Origin: an uncultured bacterium
GTDB taxonomy: Bacteria > Gemmatimonadota > Gemmatimonadetes > Longimicrobiales > RSA9
Assembly: GCA_937995995.1 (NCBI GenBank)
Contig: CALKIP010000074.1
Location: forward strand, 1-13,676
Reading direction: 5' to 3'
DNA length: 13,676 nucleotides
Shown here: piece after piece, positions 1 to 7,149 of the stretch
How the letters are laid out: each line of letters begins with the position of its first letter
How positions within the stretch are numbered: the first letter of the stretch is position 1
Notes under the pieces: model-generated
Told to the model about the DNA's origin: nothing
The model's database searches: none
The model's input: only the letters and a program-made list of their open reading frames with translations
Position numbers and translations under genes: made by a program

Positions 1-143
1 CCACCACCAGAGGACAGTGGAACGGGCGCCGAACCTGCGGTTTAGATCATCCGTCGACCTGCCCCGGCGCCCCACGCGTGTACAACACCCGCGATGAGCC
101 TGGACGGGGCCGAACCGTCGGACGATTCGACCGGTCCAACCGT

Positions 144-254
144 ATGCGACGTCTCATCCCGTTCCTCGCCCTGCTCGGCCTCCTCTCGGGCTGCACCCGC
201 AACTTCTCCGCGGTCGACGATCCGCCGCCCCACACCGCCGTCCTGACCGGCTGA
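144..254 (+). CDS. Lipoprotein signal-peptide leader ORF cut by in-frame TGA
   Basis: This 36-codon reading frame encodes a textbook lipoprotein signal peptide: Arg2-Arg3, a hydrophobic core of Leu/Ala/Ile, and the lipobox Leu14-Ser15-Gly16-Cys17. About 19 polar residues follow, then TGA at 252-254. The frame is the same as that of the metallo-hydrolase at 267-890, with only CCA TGG GCG AGC between the TGA and its ATG. The simplest reading is that 144-890 was, or still is, one lipid-anchored hydrolase gene of 248 codons broken at codon 37. No good Shine-Dalgarno sequence precedes the ATG at 144. Alternatives are a sequencing error, a recent nonsense mutation, or stop readthrough. An independent 36-residue lipoprotein is less likely. 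Confidence 0.6.
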   Translation: MRRLIPFLALLGLLSGCTRNFSAVDDPPPHTAVLTG

Positions 255-266
255 CCATGGGCGAGC

Positions 267-890
267 ATGATCTACGCGGCGCAGGTGGACGACGGGGTGA
301 TCCTCGTCGATCTCGGCTGGGACGACGAAGGCGATGCGCTGCGGGAGGCGCTGGAGCGGCTCGAGGCCGAACCCGAGGACGTCGTCGCCGTCTTCCTGAC
401 GCACGGTCACCGCGACCACACGGCGGGGTGGCGGTTTCTTCCCGAGGCCCGGTTCTACTTGGGCGCGGAGGAGATCCCCGGCTTTCTCGGCGAACGCTCG
501 TACCACGGGTTCGTGCCTCGCCTCGCCGCGGCGCTGGTCGAGCCCGAGCGCCCGGGCCCCGGTGAACTCGAGTTGCACGGACTCTTCGATGATACCGCGA
601 TCGTCATCGGCTCGGACACGGTGCACGCCTACCCACTCGCCGGTCACACGCCGGGGAGCATGGCCTACCTCTTCCGAGGCGTCCTCTTCCTCGGCGATGC
701 GGTCACCTGGACGCCGCTCTACGGCTTTCACTCCGCTCGCCGCGAATACTCGGACGACGTCGAGCGCAGCCAGCGGAACCTGGCCGCGCTGTGGCGCCGC
801 CTCGAGGGGCGCGAAGTGAAGTGGGCGTGCACGGCGCACGGCAAGTGTGCGCCGATGGACTCGGCCTTCCGACGGGAGGCGCTTCGCTAG
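267..890 (+). CDS. Metallo-beta-lactamase-fold hydrolase (probable lipoprotein, N-terminus interrupted)
   Basis: This 207-residue metallo-beta-lactamase-fold protein has the complete ligand set for a two-metal site: T-H46-G-H48-R-D50-H51, then H127 in AGHTPGS, D144 in FLGDAV and H191 in TAHGK. Such enzymes hydrolyse ester, thioester, lactam or phosphoester bonds; the substrate cannot be read from the sequence. The first beta strands (MIYAAQVDDGVILVDLGW) begin directly at this ATG, so the fold is nearly complete. The same frame continues upstream through a TGA (252-254) into a lipoprotein leader starting at 144. The native product was therefore probably exported and lipid-anchored. Starting at 267 would give a cytosolic protein, and only a weak purine stretch (GGGCGAG) precedes this ATG. 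The gene ends with TAG at 888-890. Confidence 0.8.
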   Translation: MIYAAQVDDGVILVDLGWDDEGDALREALERLEAEPEDVVAVFLTHGHRDHTAGWRFLPEARFYLGAEEIPGFLGERSYHGFVPRLAAALVEPERPGPGELELHGLFDDTAIVIGSDTVHAYPLAGHTPGSMAYLFRGVLFLGDAVTWTPLYGFHSARREYSDDVERSQRNLAALWRRLEGREVKWACTAHGKCAPMDSAFRREALR

Positions 891-993
891 CACGGTCCGG
901 CGGGAATCGGTGCGTGGAGCGCGATCCCCGCACTGGATCGAATTCGAGCCCGACCGTCCTGGATCGGGATCGGAGCGACGAGCCCGAATGGAG

Positions 994-1041
994 TCCGGAA
1001 ACGCTCGGGCCCGGCACGGCACGATCGCTCTCCGGAAACGC
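994..1041. repeat. Short direct repeat, 11 bp, in the gap before the S9 peptidase
   Basis: The 11-mer TCCGGAAACGC occurs at 994-1004 and again at 1031-1041, a 37-base period (between three and four helical turns). It lies in the 286-base non-coding stretch 891-1176 between the hydrolase and the S9 peptidase. The same stretch holds a perfect 10-base palindrome TCGAATTCGA at 938-947. Either could be a regulator site for the downstream peptidase, but no known operator is recognised. No convincing sigma-70 promoter or gene is visible in this gap. The function is inference only. Confidence 0.3.
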
Positions 1042-1176
1042 CTCGACGCTGGCCTTCCGGGTTGTGCGACTCCGTACGCGCAGGCACTTTTCCACGTGGC
1101 GAGAGTACTTTTCTTGTTCTGGCTCGCCGCGGCGTCGGTGTGCTGCGGCCCATTGAAACTCAACCGATAGGGTGAC

Positions 1177-3414
1177 ATGAGGGCACTTCGCGTTCCCGCC
1201 GTTGCGGTCGGTCTCGGGCTGTCGCTCACCCTCGCGGCGGCACCCGCACCGGCACAGCAGCCGTCTGCCAGGGGGATCACCGTCGAGCGGATCTTCAATT
1301 CGGCGGATTTCCGGCTGCAGGGTCTTGCCCCACGCAAGTGGCTGCAGGATGGCGAGCGCTACGCCATGGTCGAGCGCAACGCGCGCACGGGCATCACGGA
1401 TCTGTGGATCGAGGATGCGAGCACGGGCGAGCGCACCCGTCTGATCGACGGCAGCAAGCTGGTCCCACCGGGTGCACAGGCACCGATCGCGATCGAGGAC
1501 TTCCACTTCTCGGCCGATGAGTCGAAGGTCCTCATCTACACGAACTCTCAGCAGGTCTGGCGCCAGAACACGAAGGGCACCTACTACGTCTACGATCTCG
1601 AGACGCGGCGGCTGACGCCGGCCTCGAAGCGGCCGGGCTGGCAGATGTTCGCCAAACTCTCGCCCGATGGGTCGAGGGTCGGCTTCGTGCGCGAGAACGA
1701 CCTCTTCGTCACGGACCTCCGGACGGGTGAGGAGGTTCGGCTCACGACGGATGGGACCGTCGACATCATCAACGGCACCTTCGACTGGGTCTACGAGGAG
1801 GAGCTGGGACTTCGCGATGGCTGGCGCTGGAGCCCGGATGGCGAGCGCATCGCCTTCTGGCGCATCGACCAGAGCGCGGTCCGTACCTTCCACATGATCG
1901 ACGAGCTGGGCCAGTACTCGGAGCCGATCCCGCTGCGCTACCCGAAGGCGGGTGAGGCGAACTCACTGGCACGGATCGGCGTCGTCGAGCTCGCCACCGG
2001 CGATGTCGTCTGGATGGACACCGGCAACGACGAGAGTGCCTACCTGGCGCGGATGGATTGGGCCGCCTCACCCGATGAGATCGTCATCCAGCGGCTGAAC
2101 CGGCACCAGAACCGGCTCGACATCATCCTGGCCGACGCGCGCACGGGCAAGAGCCGCGTGATCGTGACGGACACGGACGAGCGGTGGCTGGACGTCGACG
2201 ACGACCTCACCTGGGTCGACGGCGGCAAGCGCTTCATCTGGTCGAGCGAGCGCGACGGCTACAATCACCTCTACCTCTACGACCGCGCCGGCCGCATCGT
2301 GCGGCAGCTCACCAGGGGCGAGTGGGATGTGCTCGCCTTCCACGGCGTCGACGAGGCCGACGGGTGGGTCTACTTCACGGCGAGCGAGAAGAGCCCGCTC
2401 GAGCGTCACCTCTACCGGGTCGGCCTGGACGGCGAGGGCTTCTCGCGGATCACGAGCGAGCCCGGCTCGCACCGGGTCAACCTGAGCCCGGACTTCAGCC
2501 TCTACATCGATACCTACTCACGGATGAACGTCCCGCCGTCGGCACGGCTGCATCGAGCCGACGGCACGCTGGTGCGCGAGCTGGTCGACAACTCTGCCGT
2601 CGCCGCGGAGCTCGAGCGCTCGGGGGCCCGGGCGCCGGAGTTCTTCTCCTTCACCACGAGCGACGGCGTCGAGTTGAACGGCTGGATGATCAAGCCTGCC
2701 GGCTTCGACCCCTCGCGGCGCTACCCGGTCCTGATGTACGTCTACGGCGGGCCGGGCTCGCAGACGGTGACGGACGCCTGGGGCGGAAGCCGCTACCTGT
2801 GGCACCAGGCGCTGGCGCAGCGTGGCTTCATCGTGGTGAGCGTCGACAACCGGGGCACGGGCGCCCGGGGCGCCGAGTTCAAGAAGGTCACGTACCTGAA
2901 CCTCGGCCACTGGGAGACGAACGACCAGATCGAGGCCGCGCGCTACCTCGGCACGCTGCCGTACGTGGACGCATCCCGGATCGGGATCTGGGGCTGGAGC
3001 TACGGCGGCTACATGACCGCGCTCGCACTGGGCCGCGGCGGTGACGTCTTCCGAGCCGGCATCTCGGTCGCGCCGGTCACCGATTGGCGGCTCTACGACA
3101 CGATCTACACCGAGCGCTTCATGCGCACGCCCCAGGAGAACCCGGAGGGCTACCGGGAGAGCGCGCCGACCCGCCACGTGAAGGGGATCACCGCCGACCT
3201 GCTCCTGGTCCATGGCACGCTGGACGACAACGTGCACTTCCAGAACGCCACGCAACTCGTCTCCGCGCTTCAGCAGGCGGGCAAGCAGTTCGATTTCATG
3301 ATGTACCCGAACAAGAACCACTCCATCTCGGGTGGCAATGCGTCGCTGCACCTCTACACGTTGATGACCGAGTGGCTCGAGAAGAAGCTGAAGGGCGTCG
3401 AAGTGACGAGCTGA
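1177..3414 (+). CDS. S9 family peptidase, dipeptidyl peptidase IV-like, secreted
   Basis: This 745-residue serine exopeptidase of the prolyl-oligopeptidase clan should remove N-terminal dipeptides, typically Xaa-Pro or Xaa-Ala, from peptides outside the cytoplasm. A signal peptide covers about residues 1-26, ending APAPAQ. An eight-bladed beta-propeller-type region (about 40-490) carries D203-W-V-Y-E-E-E209. That motif supplies the paired Glu residues (E208/E209) which bind the substrate amino terminus and define the DPP IV subgroup. The alpha/beta-hydrolase domain has YGGPGSQ (oxyanion Tyr), GWS608YGG, D683 in HGTLDDNVHFQ and H715 in NKNHS. The Ser-Asp and Asp-His spacings (75 and 32) match human DPP IV (78 and 32). 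A purine-rich AGGG (1169-1172) lies 4 bases before the ATG. The gene appears monocistronic and ends at a strong hairpin. A likely role is nutrient peptide breakdown. Confidence 0.95.
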   Translation: MRALRVPAVAVGLGLSLTLAAAPAPAQQPSARGITVERIFNSADFRLQGLAPRKWLQDGERYAMVERNARTGITDLWIEDASTGERTRLIDGSKLVPPGAQAPIAIEDFHFSADESKVLIYTNSQQVWRQNTKGTYYVYDLETRRLTPASKRPGWQMFAKLSPDGSRVGFVRENDLFVTDLRTGEEVRLTTDGTVDIINGTFDWVYEEELGLRDGWRWSPDGERIAFWRIDQSAVRTFHMIDELGQYSEPIPLRYPKAGEANSLARIGVVELATGDVVWMDTGNDESAYLARMDWAASPDEIVIQRLNRHQNRLDIILADARTGKSRVIVTDTDERWLDVDDDLTWVDGGKRFIWSSERDGYNHLYLYDRAGRIVRQLTRGEWDVLAFHGVDEADGWVYFTASEKSPLERHLYRVGLDGEGFSRITSEPGSHRVNLSPDFSLYIDTYSRMNVPPSARLHRADGTLVRELVDNSAVAAELERSGARAPEFFSFTTSDGVELNGWMIKPAGFDPSRRYPVLMYVYGGPGSQTVTDAWGGSRYLWHQALAQRGFIVVSVDNRGTGARGAEFKKVTYLNLGHWETNDQIEAARYLGTLPYVDASRIGIWGWSYGGYMTALALGRGGDVFRAGISVAPVTDWRLYDTIYTERFMRTPQENPEGYRESAPTRHVKGITADLLLVHGTLDDNVHFQNATQLVSALQQAGKQFDFMMYPNKNHSISGGNASLHLYTLMTEWLEKKLKGVEVTS

Positions 3415-3440
3415 GGTTGCGACACTTCGCGGGAAAATGA

Positions 3441-3478
3441 CGAACCGGGCCGGAGCGCAGTCGCTCCGGCCCGGTTCG
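3441..3478. terminator. Perfect 17-bp hairpin between convergent genes
   Basis: The arms 3441-3457 and 3462-3478 are perfectly complementary over 17 bp with a 4-base loop (CAGT). The hairpin lies 27 bases after the stop of the S9 peptidase (+) and 40 bases after the stop of the minus-strand lipoprotein gene. Read on the minus strand it is followed by TCATTTTCCC, a modest T tract. On the plus strand no T run follows. It probably stops transcription from both sides, with the minus direction closer to a classical intrinsic terminator. Confidence 0.75.
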
Positions 3479-3517
3479 CGTTCGTAGGCGGCGCCGGATC
3501 GTGCCGGGCCAGCCGGC

Positions 3518-3892
3518 TCACTGCACGTCGCGGTACTCCACCCACATGCCGGGCATGGAAGGCGAGCGCACGAAGAGCCGGTCGAACGGCTCCTGGTCCC
3601 AGGCGAAGGAGTGGAACATGAGCCCGTCGAGCGTCGCCACGGGGCGCAGCACGTCCTCCTGAGCCAGGCGGAACGGGTTCCCGACCGGCATCCAGTGCCG
3701 GTTCCCGACGCGGATGGGCGTCTCGGGCAGCCCCGGATCCGAGGGGACAAATGCCGCTGCCACCGAATCCATCGGCTTGGGCAGGGCGGTCAGGGCCTCC
3801 TCCAGCGGGAGCAGCTTGCCCTTCGACGGCTCGCAGGCGGACAGGGCGACGACGGCGATGGCGAGTGCGCCGAGGGCGCGGTTGAGTCTCAT
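3518..3892 (-). CDS. Small lipoprotein of unknown function
   Basis: This 124-residue protein has a clear lipoprotein signal peptide: Arg2/Arg5, a hydrophobic stretch, and the lipobox L17-S18-A19-C20. The mature part of about 105 residues is soluble and has no motif I recognise. It is rich in Pro and aromatic residues, including the segments FHSFAWDQEPFDRLF and PGMWVEYRDV near the end, so it is probably a small compact beta-rich domain anchored to a membrane. The start is well supported: the purine-rich AGGAGAGGAA lies immediately upstream of the ATG at 3892. The frame stays open further upstream to 4180, but that extension would bury the signal peptide. The gene is divergent from 3998-4477 and converges on the S9 peptidase across the hairpin at 3441-3478. 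Function unknown. Confidence 0.8.
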   Translation of the reverse strand: MRLNRALGALAIAVVALSACEPSKGKLLPLEEALTALPKPMDSVAAAFVPSDPGLPETPIRVGNRHWMPVGNPFRLAQEDVLRPVATLDGLMFHSFAWDQEPFDRLFVRSPSMPGMWVEYRDVQ

Positions 3893-3907
3893 TTCCTCTC
3901 CTCTCGG

Positions 3908-3936
3908 TTGACGATCCGGGCGGTACGGGACATCCT
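3908..3936 (+). promoter_or_regulatory. Candidate sigma-70-type promoter in divergent gap
   Basis: TTGACG (3908-3913, 5 of 6 consensus) is followed after 17 bases by CATCCT (3931-3936, 3 of 6). This would start transcription near 3943 for the plus-strand gene at 3998. The 105-base gap 3893-3997 must also hold the promoter of the minus-strand lipoprotein gene, for which no clear boxes are seen. The -10 box is weak, so this is tentative. Confidence 0.3.
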
Positions 3937-3997
3937 TTCCCGCGGCATTCCCCTTGCCGCACATCATGCGCGGCTCGAATCTCGATGGAGACTGCAT

Positions 3998-4477
3998 ATG
4001 CGAATCGCGTTGGATCCGGTCCCCGTGGTACTGGGCATGTACGCCCACGTCGGCGAACTGCTCGCACGAGTCATGGACCGGCACGAGGGCGGCGATGCCG
4101 AGGAACTCGGACGCCGCTTCGGCCGGCAGCGAGCGGAGGCGGCGGACCGGGAAGTCCAGCGGTTGGTCCACGCGCTCCACGCCGACGTCAAGGTCGCCGA
4201 CAAGCTGCTCAAGAAAACCGGCGACGTGTGGAAGATATCGCGCGAAACCGATCTCGTCGACCTCGTGGTCCAGGCACGTGGCGACGAGCCGGGTCCGCGC
4301 TCCTACGTGCTCCTCAAGCCGGACCAGGTGCGGGCCCTCCTCGGGTCGATCCGCGATGCGGCCCGCGGCACGGGTGAGGACGAGGAGACGCTCGAGCAGC
4401 TCGAGCGCGCCGCCGACGGGCTGGAGGCCCGGCCCGGCGACTACCTGGCCTTCGGCTTCGATCCCTGGGGCACCTGA
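3998..4477 (+). CDS. Unrecognised 159-residue helical protein
   Basis: The protein begins MRIALDPVPVVLGMYAHVGE and has no signal peptide or membrane segment, so it is probably cytosolic. Residues of about 10-75 are charged and helix-prone, with regularly spaced Leu/Ala/Val. They are followed by a Lys-containing hinge (DKLLKKTGDVWK), a segment rich in Asp/Leu/Val (ETDLVDLVVQARGDE), another Glu-rich helix (about 118-143), and the end PGDYLAFGFDPWGT. I do not recognise a family. The ATG at 3998 is chosen because GGAG (3987-3990) sits 7 bases before it. The frame is open further upstream but runs antisense through the divergent lipoprotein gene. It is followed by a GC-rich hairpin and then by the subtilase gene. 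Confidence 0.7.
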   Translation: MRIALDPVPVVLGMYAHVGELLARVMDRHEGGDAEELGRRFGRQRAEAADREVQRLVHALHADVKVADKLLKKTGDVWKISRETDLVDLVVQARGDEPGPRSYVLLKPDQVRALLGSIRDAARGTGEDEETLEQLERAADGLEARPGDYLAFGFDPWGT

Positions 4478-4502
4478 TCCGGCCAGGCCAGATGGTGGAA
4501 GC

Positions 4503-4533
4503 CGGCGCGGCTGCCGCTTGTTCGGCCGCGCCG
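4503..4533 (+). terminator. GC-rich hairpin after the unknown gene
   Basis: The arms 4503-4511 and 4525-4533 (CGGCGCGGC with GCCGCGCCG) pair over 9 bp around a 13-base loop, 25 bases after the stop at 4477. No T tract follows, so this is either a factor-assisted terminator or an RNA-stabilising 3' structure. The remaining 58 bases before the subtilase ATG show no clear promoter and no good Shine-Dalgarno sequence. Confidence 0.4.
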
Positions 4534-4591
4534 CGCAACCTACCTTGAGCGCTCCCGGATCACGGTCCCGCCCTCACTCTTCCGTTCGGCA

Positions 4592-6979
4592 ATGCTACGA
4601 TCGCCCGTTCTGGCGGCTCTCTTCGTGCTCCTCGCGGGCAGCGCGCCGGCCCAGGAAGTGTCGCGTCTGGACCCGGCGCTGCGTCTGCGCGGCTGGGCAG
4701 GCGCGGCGCGCCAGGACACAGAGGCCGCGGCGCCCCTGGGGCCGGCGCGTCCCGGGGCGCCCGACCGGCCGGACATGGCCCCGCGTGCCTCCGCGAACTC
4801 CCCCCGTGCAATGCTGCCCCTTGCCGCGACCACGACCATCGGCGGCGCGACCCACGTGCGGGTCCTCGCGCGGTTGGGGGCCGGTGGCGAGGCCGCGCTC
4901 CGGAGGGTGGGGGCGCGGATCGGTGCGCGCGCAGGCGATGTCGTCACCGCACACGTTCCGCGGGGTGCGCTCCCGGTGATCGCCTCGGAACCCGGTGTCC
5001 ACTTTCTCGAGGCCGCCGTGTGGCTGGATCCGGAATACCTGCTGCCACCCCCCGGGCTTGTGCCGCTCGCCCTCCCGAGCGACTCCGCCATCGTCGGGAT
5101 CGGTGCACGCTCTCTGCGCAGCCGCAGCGGCGACCGCTTCCACGGCCTGACCGGCAGAGGCGTGGTGGTGGGGATCGTCGACACCGGGCTCGACCTCACG
5201 CACGAGGACTTCCTCGACGCGGAGGGCCGCACGCGCGTCCTCTACGCGTGGGACCAGGGCGCTGTGGAGGGTACGGTGCCCGGAGTCGTCGGCGAGCATC
5301 GACTCGATTACGGGCACGAGTGCACCGCCGCGCAGATCGACGCGGGTGATTGCGCGATGACCGACAACGTCGGGCACGGCACGCACGTCGCCGGGATCGC
5401 CGCGGGCGACGGCTCCGCCACGGGCAACGGGCTGCCGGCCTACCGCTACGTCGGGACCGCGCCCGAGGCCGATCTGATCGTGGTCCGCGCAGGCGACGAC
5501 GGCTTCACCAGCGACCGGCTCCTCGAGGGCGTCGCCTACATCTTCGCACGGGCGGAGGAGCTGGGTCGGCCCGCCGTCGTGAACCTCTCGGTCAGCACCC
5601 AGGCGGGGCCACACGATGGCAGTACGCTCCTCGAGCGGGGGCTCGATGCGTTGGCCGGCCCCGGGCGCCTCCTGGTGGCCGGGGCGGGGAACCAGGGCGT
5701 GAACCGCAACGAGTCGCCGGCTTTCGTGCGTGCGCCGTCGCATGCCACCGATACGCTGGTTGCTGGCGCGTCGGCCAGCCACACCCTCGTCGTGCCGCCG
5801 TATGCGCCCCGGCCCGGCGCGATCAACGATGGCGCGCTCCTCGAGCTGTGGTACGAGGGCGAGGATTCGCTCGCGGTGACCATCGTCTCGCCCCGAGGCG
5901 ACAGCCTCCTGGCCCTCACGGGAGACAGCGCACTCGTCCAGACGCCGGGCGGCACGATCGGCATCCTGAACGGCGTGGGCGGGCCACAGGCCACGAATGG
6001 GGACCACGTCGCGATGATCGCGATCGCGGATGAGGTGGAGTCCGCGCCGCCCGATACGGGACGCTGGGAGATTCGCGTCCGCAAGGTGCGGGGCGCCGGC
6101 TCCGGCGCCTACCACCTGTGGCTCGTGGGTGGGACCTTCGACAACCCCACGCAGCTCGCGCTCCTCGAGGGCGGCGCGACGAACACGCACCTGGTCGGCT
6201 CGCCCGCCACGGCGGACCGGGTCATCGCGGTAGCCGGGCACGTGACTCGCCACGAGTGGACGGCCGAGGGCGGAGGCAAGCGCAGCTTCCCGTTTCGTGA
6301 ACCGCTGGGCGACATCGCAGCGTTCAGCAGCCCGGGCCCGCGCCGCGACGGCGTGCTCAAGCCCGAGCTCTCCGCGCCGGCCAAGGCCATCATCTCCTCA
6401 CGCGCACGCAGTGGCGCCAACTTCGAATCGATCCCGTGGCTCGTCGAGGAGGACGGCGTGCACGCGGCGCTGATCGGCACGAGCATGGCCGCGCCCTTCG
6501 TGACCGGGACCGCCGCACTCCTCCTCCAGATCGAGCCGCGCCTCACGCCCGAGCAGCTTCGCGAGTTGCTGACCGCAACCGCCCGGCAGGACGCCTTCAC
6601 CGTCGCGCCGCACACCGGTGAGCCGTCGGGTAGCCCGAATGCGCAGTGGGGCCACGGCAAGCTCGACGCGGCCGCCGCTGTACGACGCCTCCGGCCGGGT
6701 GGCGGAGCCGGCGGAGAGGAGGCGGTCAACCTGTCGTCGAACCCGGTGCGCGGCGACCGGCTGATCATCAACTACGCCGAGCGGCCGCGCTCGATCGCCG
6801 TCTATGCGCTGACCGGAGAGCGGGTCCGCGCGCTTGGCGACGACGAAATCGGCGAGCTGTCCGCCGTCTGGGATCTTCGGACCGATGGCGGGTCTCCCGT
6901 CGCCAACGGCGCCTATATCCTCGCCTTGGAATTCCCGGGTGGCCGGGAACTGCGGAAGATCTTCGTGCTCCGGCCATGA
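4592..6979 (+). CDS. Secreted S8 (subtilisin-like) peptidase with C-terminal sorting-type domain
   Basis: This is a 795-residue secreted serine endopeptidase. A signal peptide spans about 1-21 (ending GSAPAQ). A propeptide-like segment follows (about 85-150, beginning THVRVLARL and ending EPGVHFLEA). The subtilase domain has the triad D197 (VGIVDTGLD), H262 (GHGTHVAG) and S631 (IGTSMAAPF), with oxyanion N367 in GAGNQG. The N367-S631 gap is 264 residues against 66 in subtilisin BPN'. The extra part (about 393-525, with LLELWYEGEDSLAVTIVSP and a YHLWLVGG end) looks like the jelly-roll insert of CspA-like subtilases. The C-terminal 84 residues (from V712: NLSSNPVRGD, VYALTGERV, ANGAYILALE, RKIFVLRP) resemble FlgD-Ig/type IX sorting domains. 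The TGA overlaps an ATG of the following outer-membrane gene frame (6976-6979). The substrate is unknown. Confidence 0.93.
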   Translation: MLRSPVLAALFVLLAGSAPAQEVSRLDPALRLRGWAGAARQDTEAAAPLGPARPGAPDRPDMAPRASANSPRAMLPLAATTTIGGATHVRVLARLGAGGEAALRRVGARIGARAGDVVTAHVPRGALPVIASEPGVHFLEAAVWLDPEYLLPPPGLVPLALPSDSAIVGIGARSLRSRSGDRFHGLTGRGVVVGIVDTGLDLTHEDFLDAEGRTRVLYAWDQGAVEGTVPGVVGEHRLDYGHECTAAQIDAGDCAMTDNVGHGTHVAGIAAGDGSATGNGLPAYRYVGTAPEADLIVVRAGDDGFTSDRLLEGVAYIFARAEELGRPAVVNLSVSTQAGPHDGSTLLERGLDALAGPGRLLVAGAGNQGVNRNESPAFVRAPSHATDTLVAGASASHTLVVPPYAPRPGAINDGALLELWYEGEDSLAVTIVSPRGDSLLALTGDSALVQTPGGTIGILNGVGGPQATNGDHVAMIAIADEVESAPPDTGRWEIRVRKVRGAGSGAYHLWLVGGTFDNPTQLALLEGGATNTHLVGSPATADRVIAVAGHVTRHEWTAEGGGKRSFPFREPLGDIAAFSSPGPRRDGVLKPELSAPAKAIISSRARSGANFESIPWLVEEDGVHAALIGTSMAAPFVTGTAALLLQIEPRLTPEQLRELLTATARQDAFTVAPHTGEPSGSPNAQWGHGKLDAAAAVRRLRPGGGAGGEEAVNLSSNPVRGDRLIINYAERPRSIAVYALTGERVRALGDDEIGELSAVWDLRTDGGSPVANGAYILALEFPGGRELRKIFVLRP

Positions 6980-7149
6980 AACGGAATTCAGGTGGTCCTT
7001 CGTTGGGCTCCACGCGTACACGCACGCGTGTGTGCATTCCACGAGGCGGCTCTCGGCATCGCGGGGGGCGCTGCTGCCCTCGTCGCGCTTTCTACGACGA
7101 TGTGGCCGATGCGCTGGATGGGCTCGGCAGCGCGGTTCATTGGCTCCGG

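Noticed and set aside
1..45. Possible tail of an upstream plus-strand gene (PPPEDSGTGAEPAV then TAG)
   Set aside because: Only 14 codons are visible, composition alone is suggestive, and another frame is also open here; too little to call a gene.
252..254. TGA as selenocysteine codon
   Set aside because: The position is in a linker after the lipoprotein leader rather than at an active site, and no convincing SECIS-type hairpin follows. Kept only as a remote option in the finding on this stop.
703..1893. Long minus-strand open frame across the start of the S9 peptidase
   Set aside because: It is an antisense frame produced by GC-rich codon bias; low-complexity Arg-rich translation with no domain, overlapping a well-supported gene.
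4595..6253. 552-codon minus-strand open frame opposite the subtilase
   Set aside because: It mirrors the codon structure of the subtilase, has no recognisable motif, and the sense strand has a full catalytic triad.
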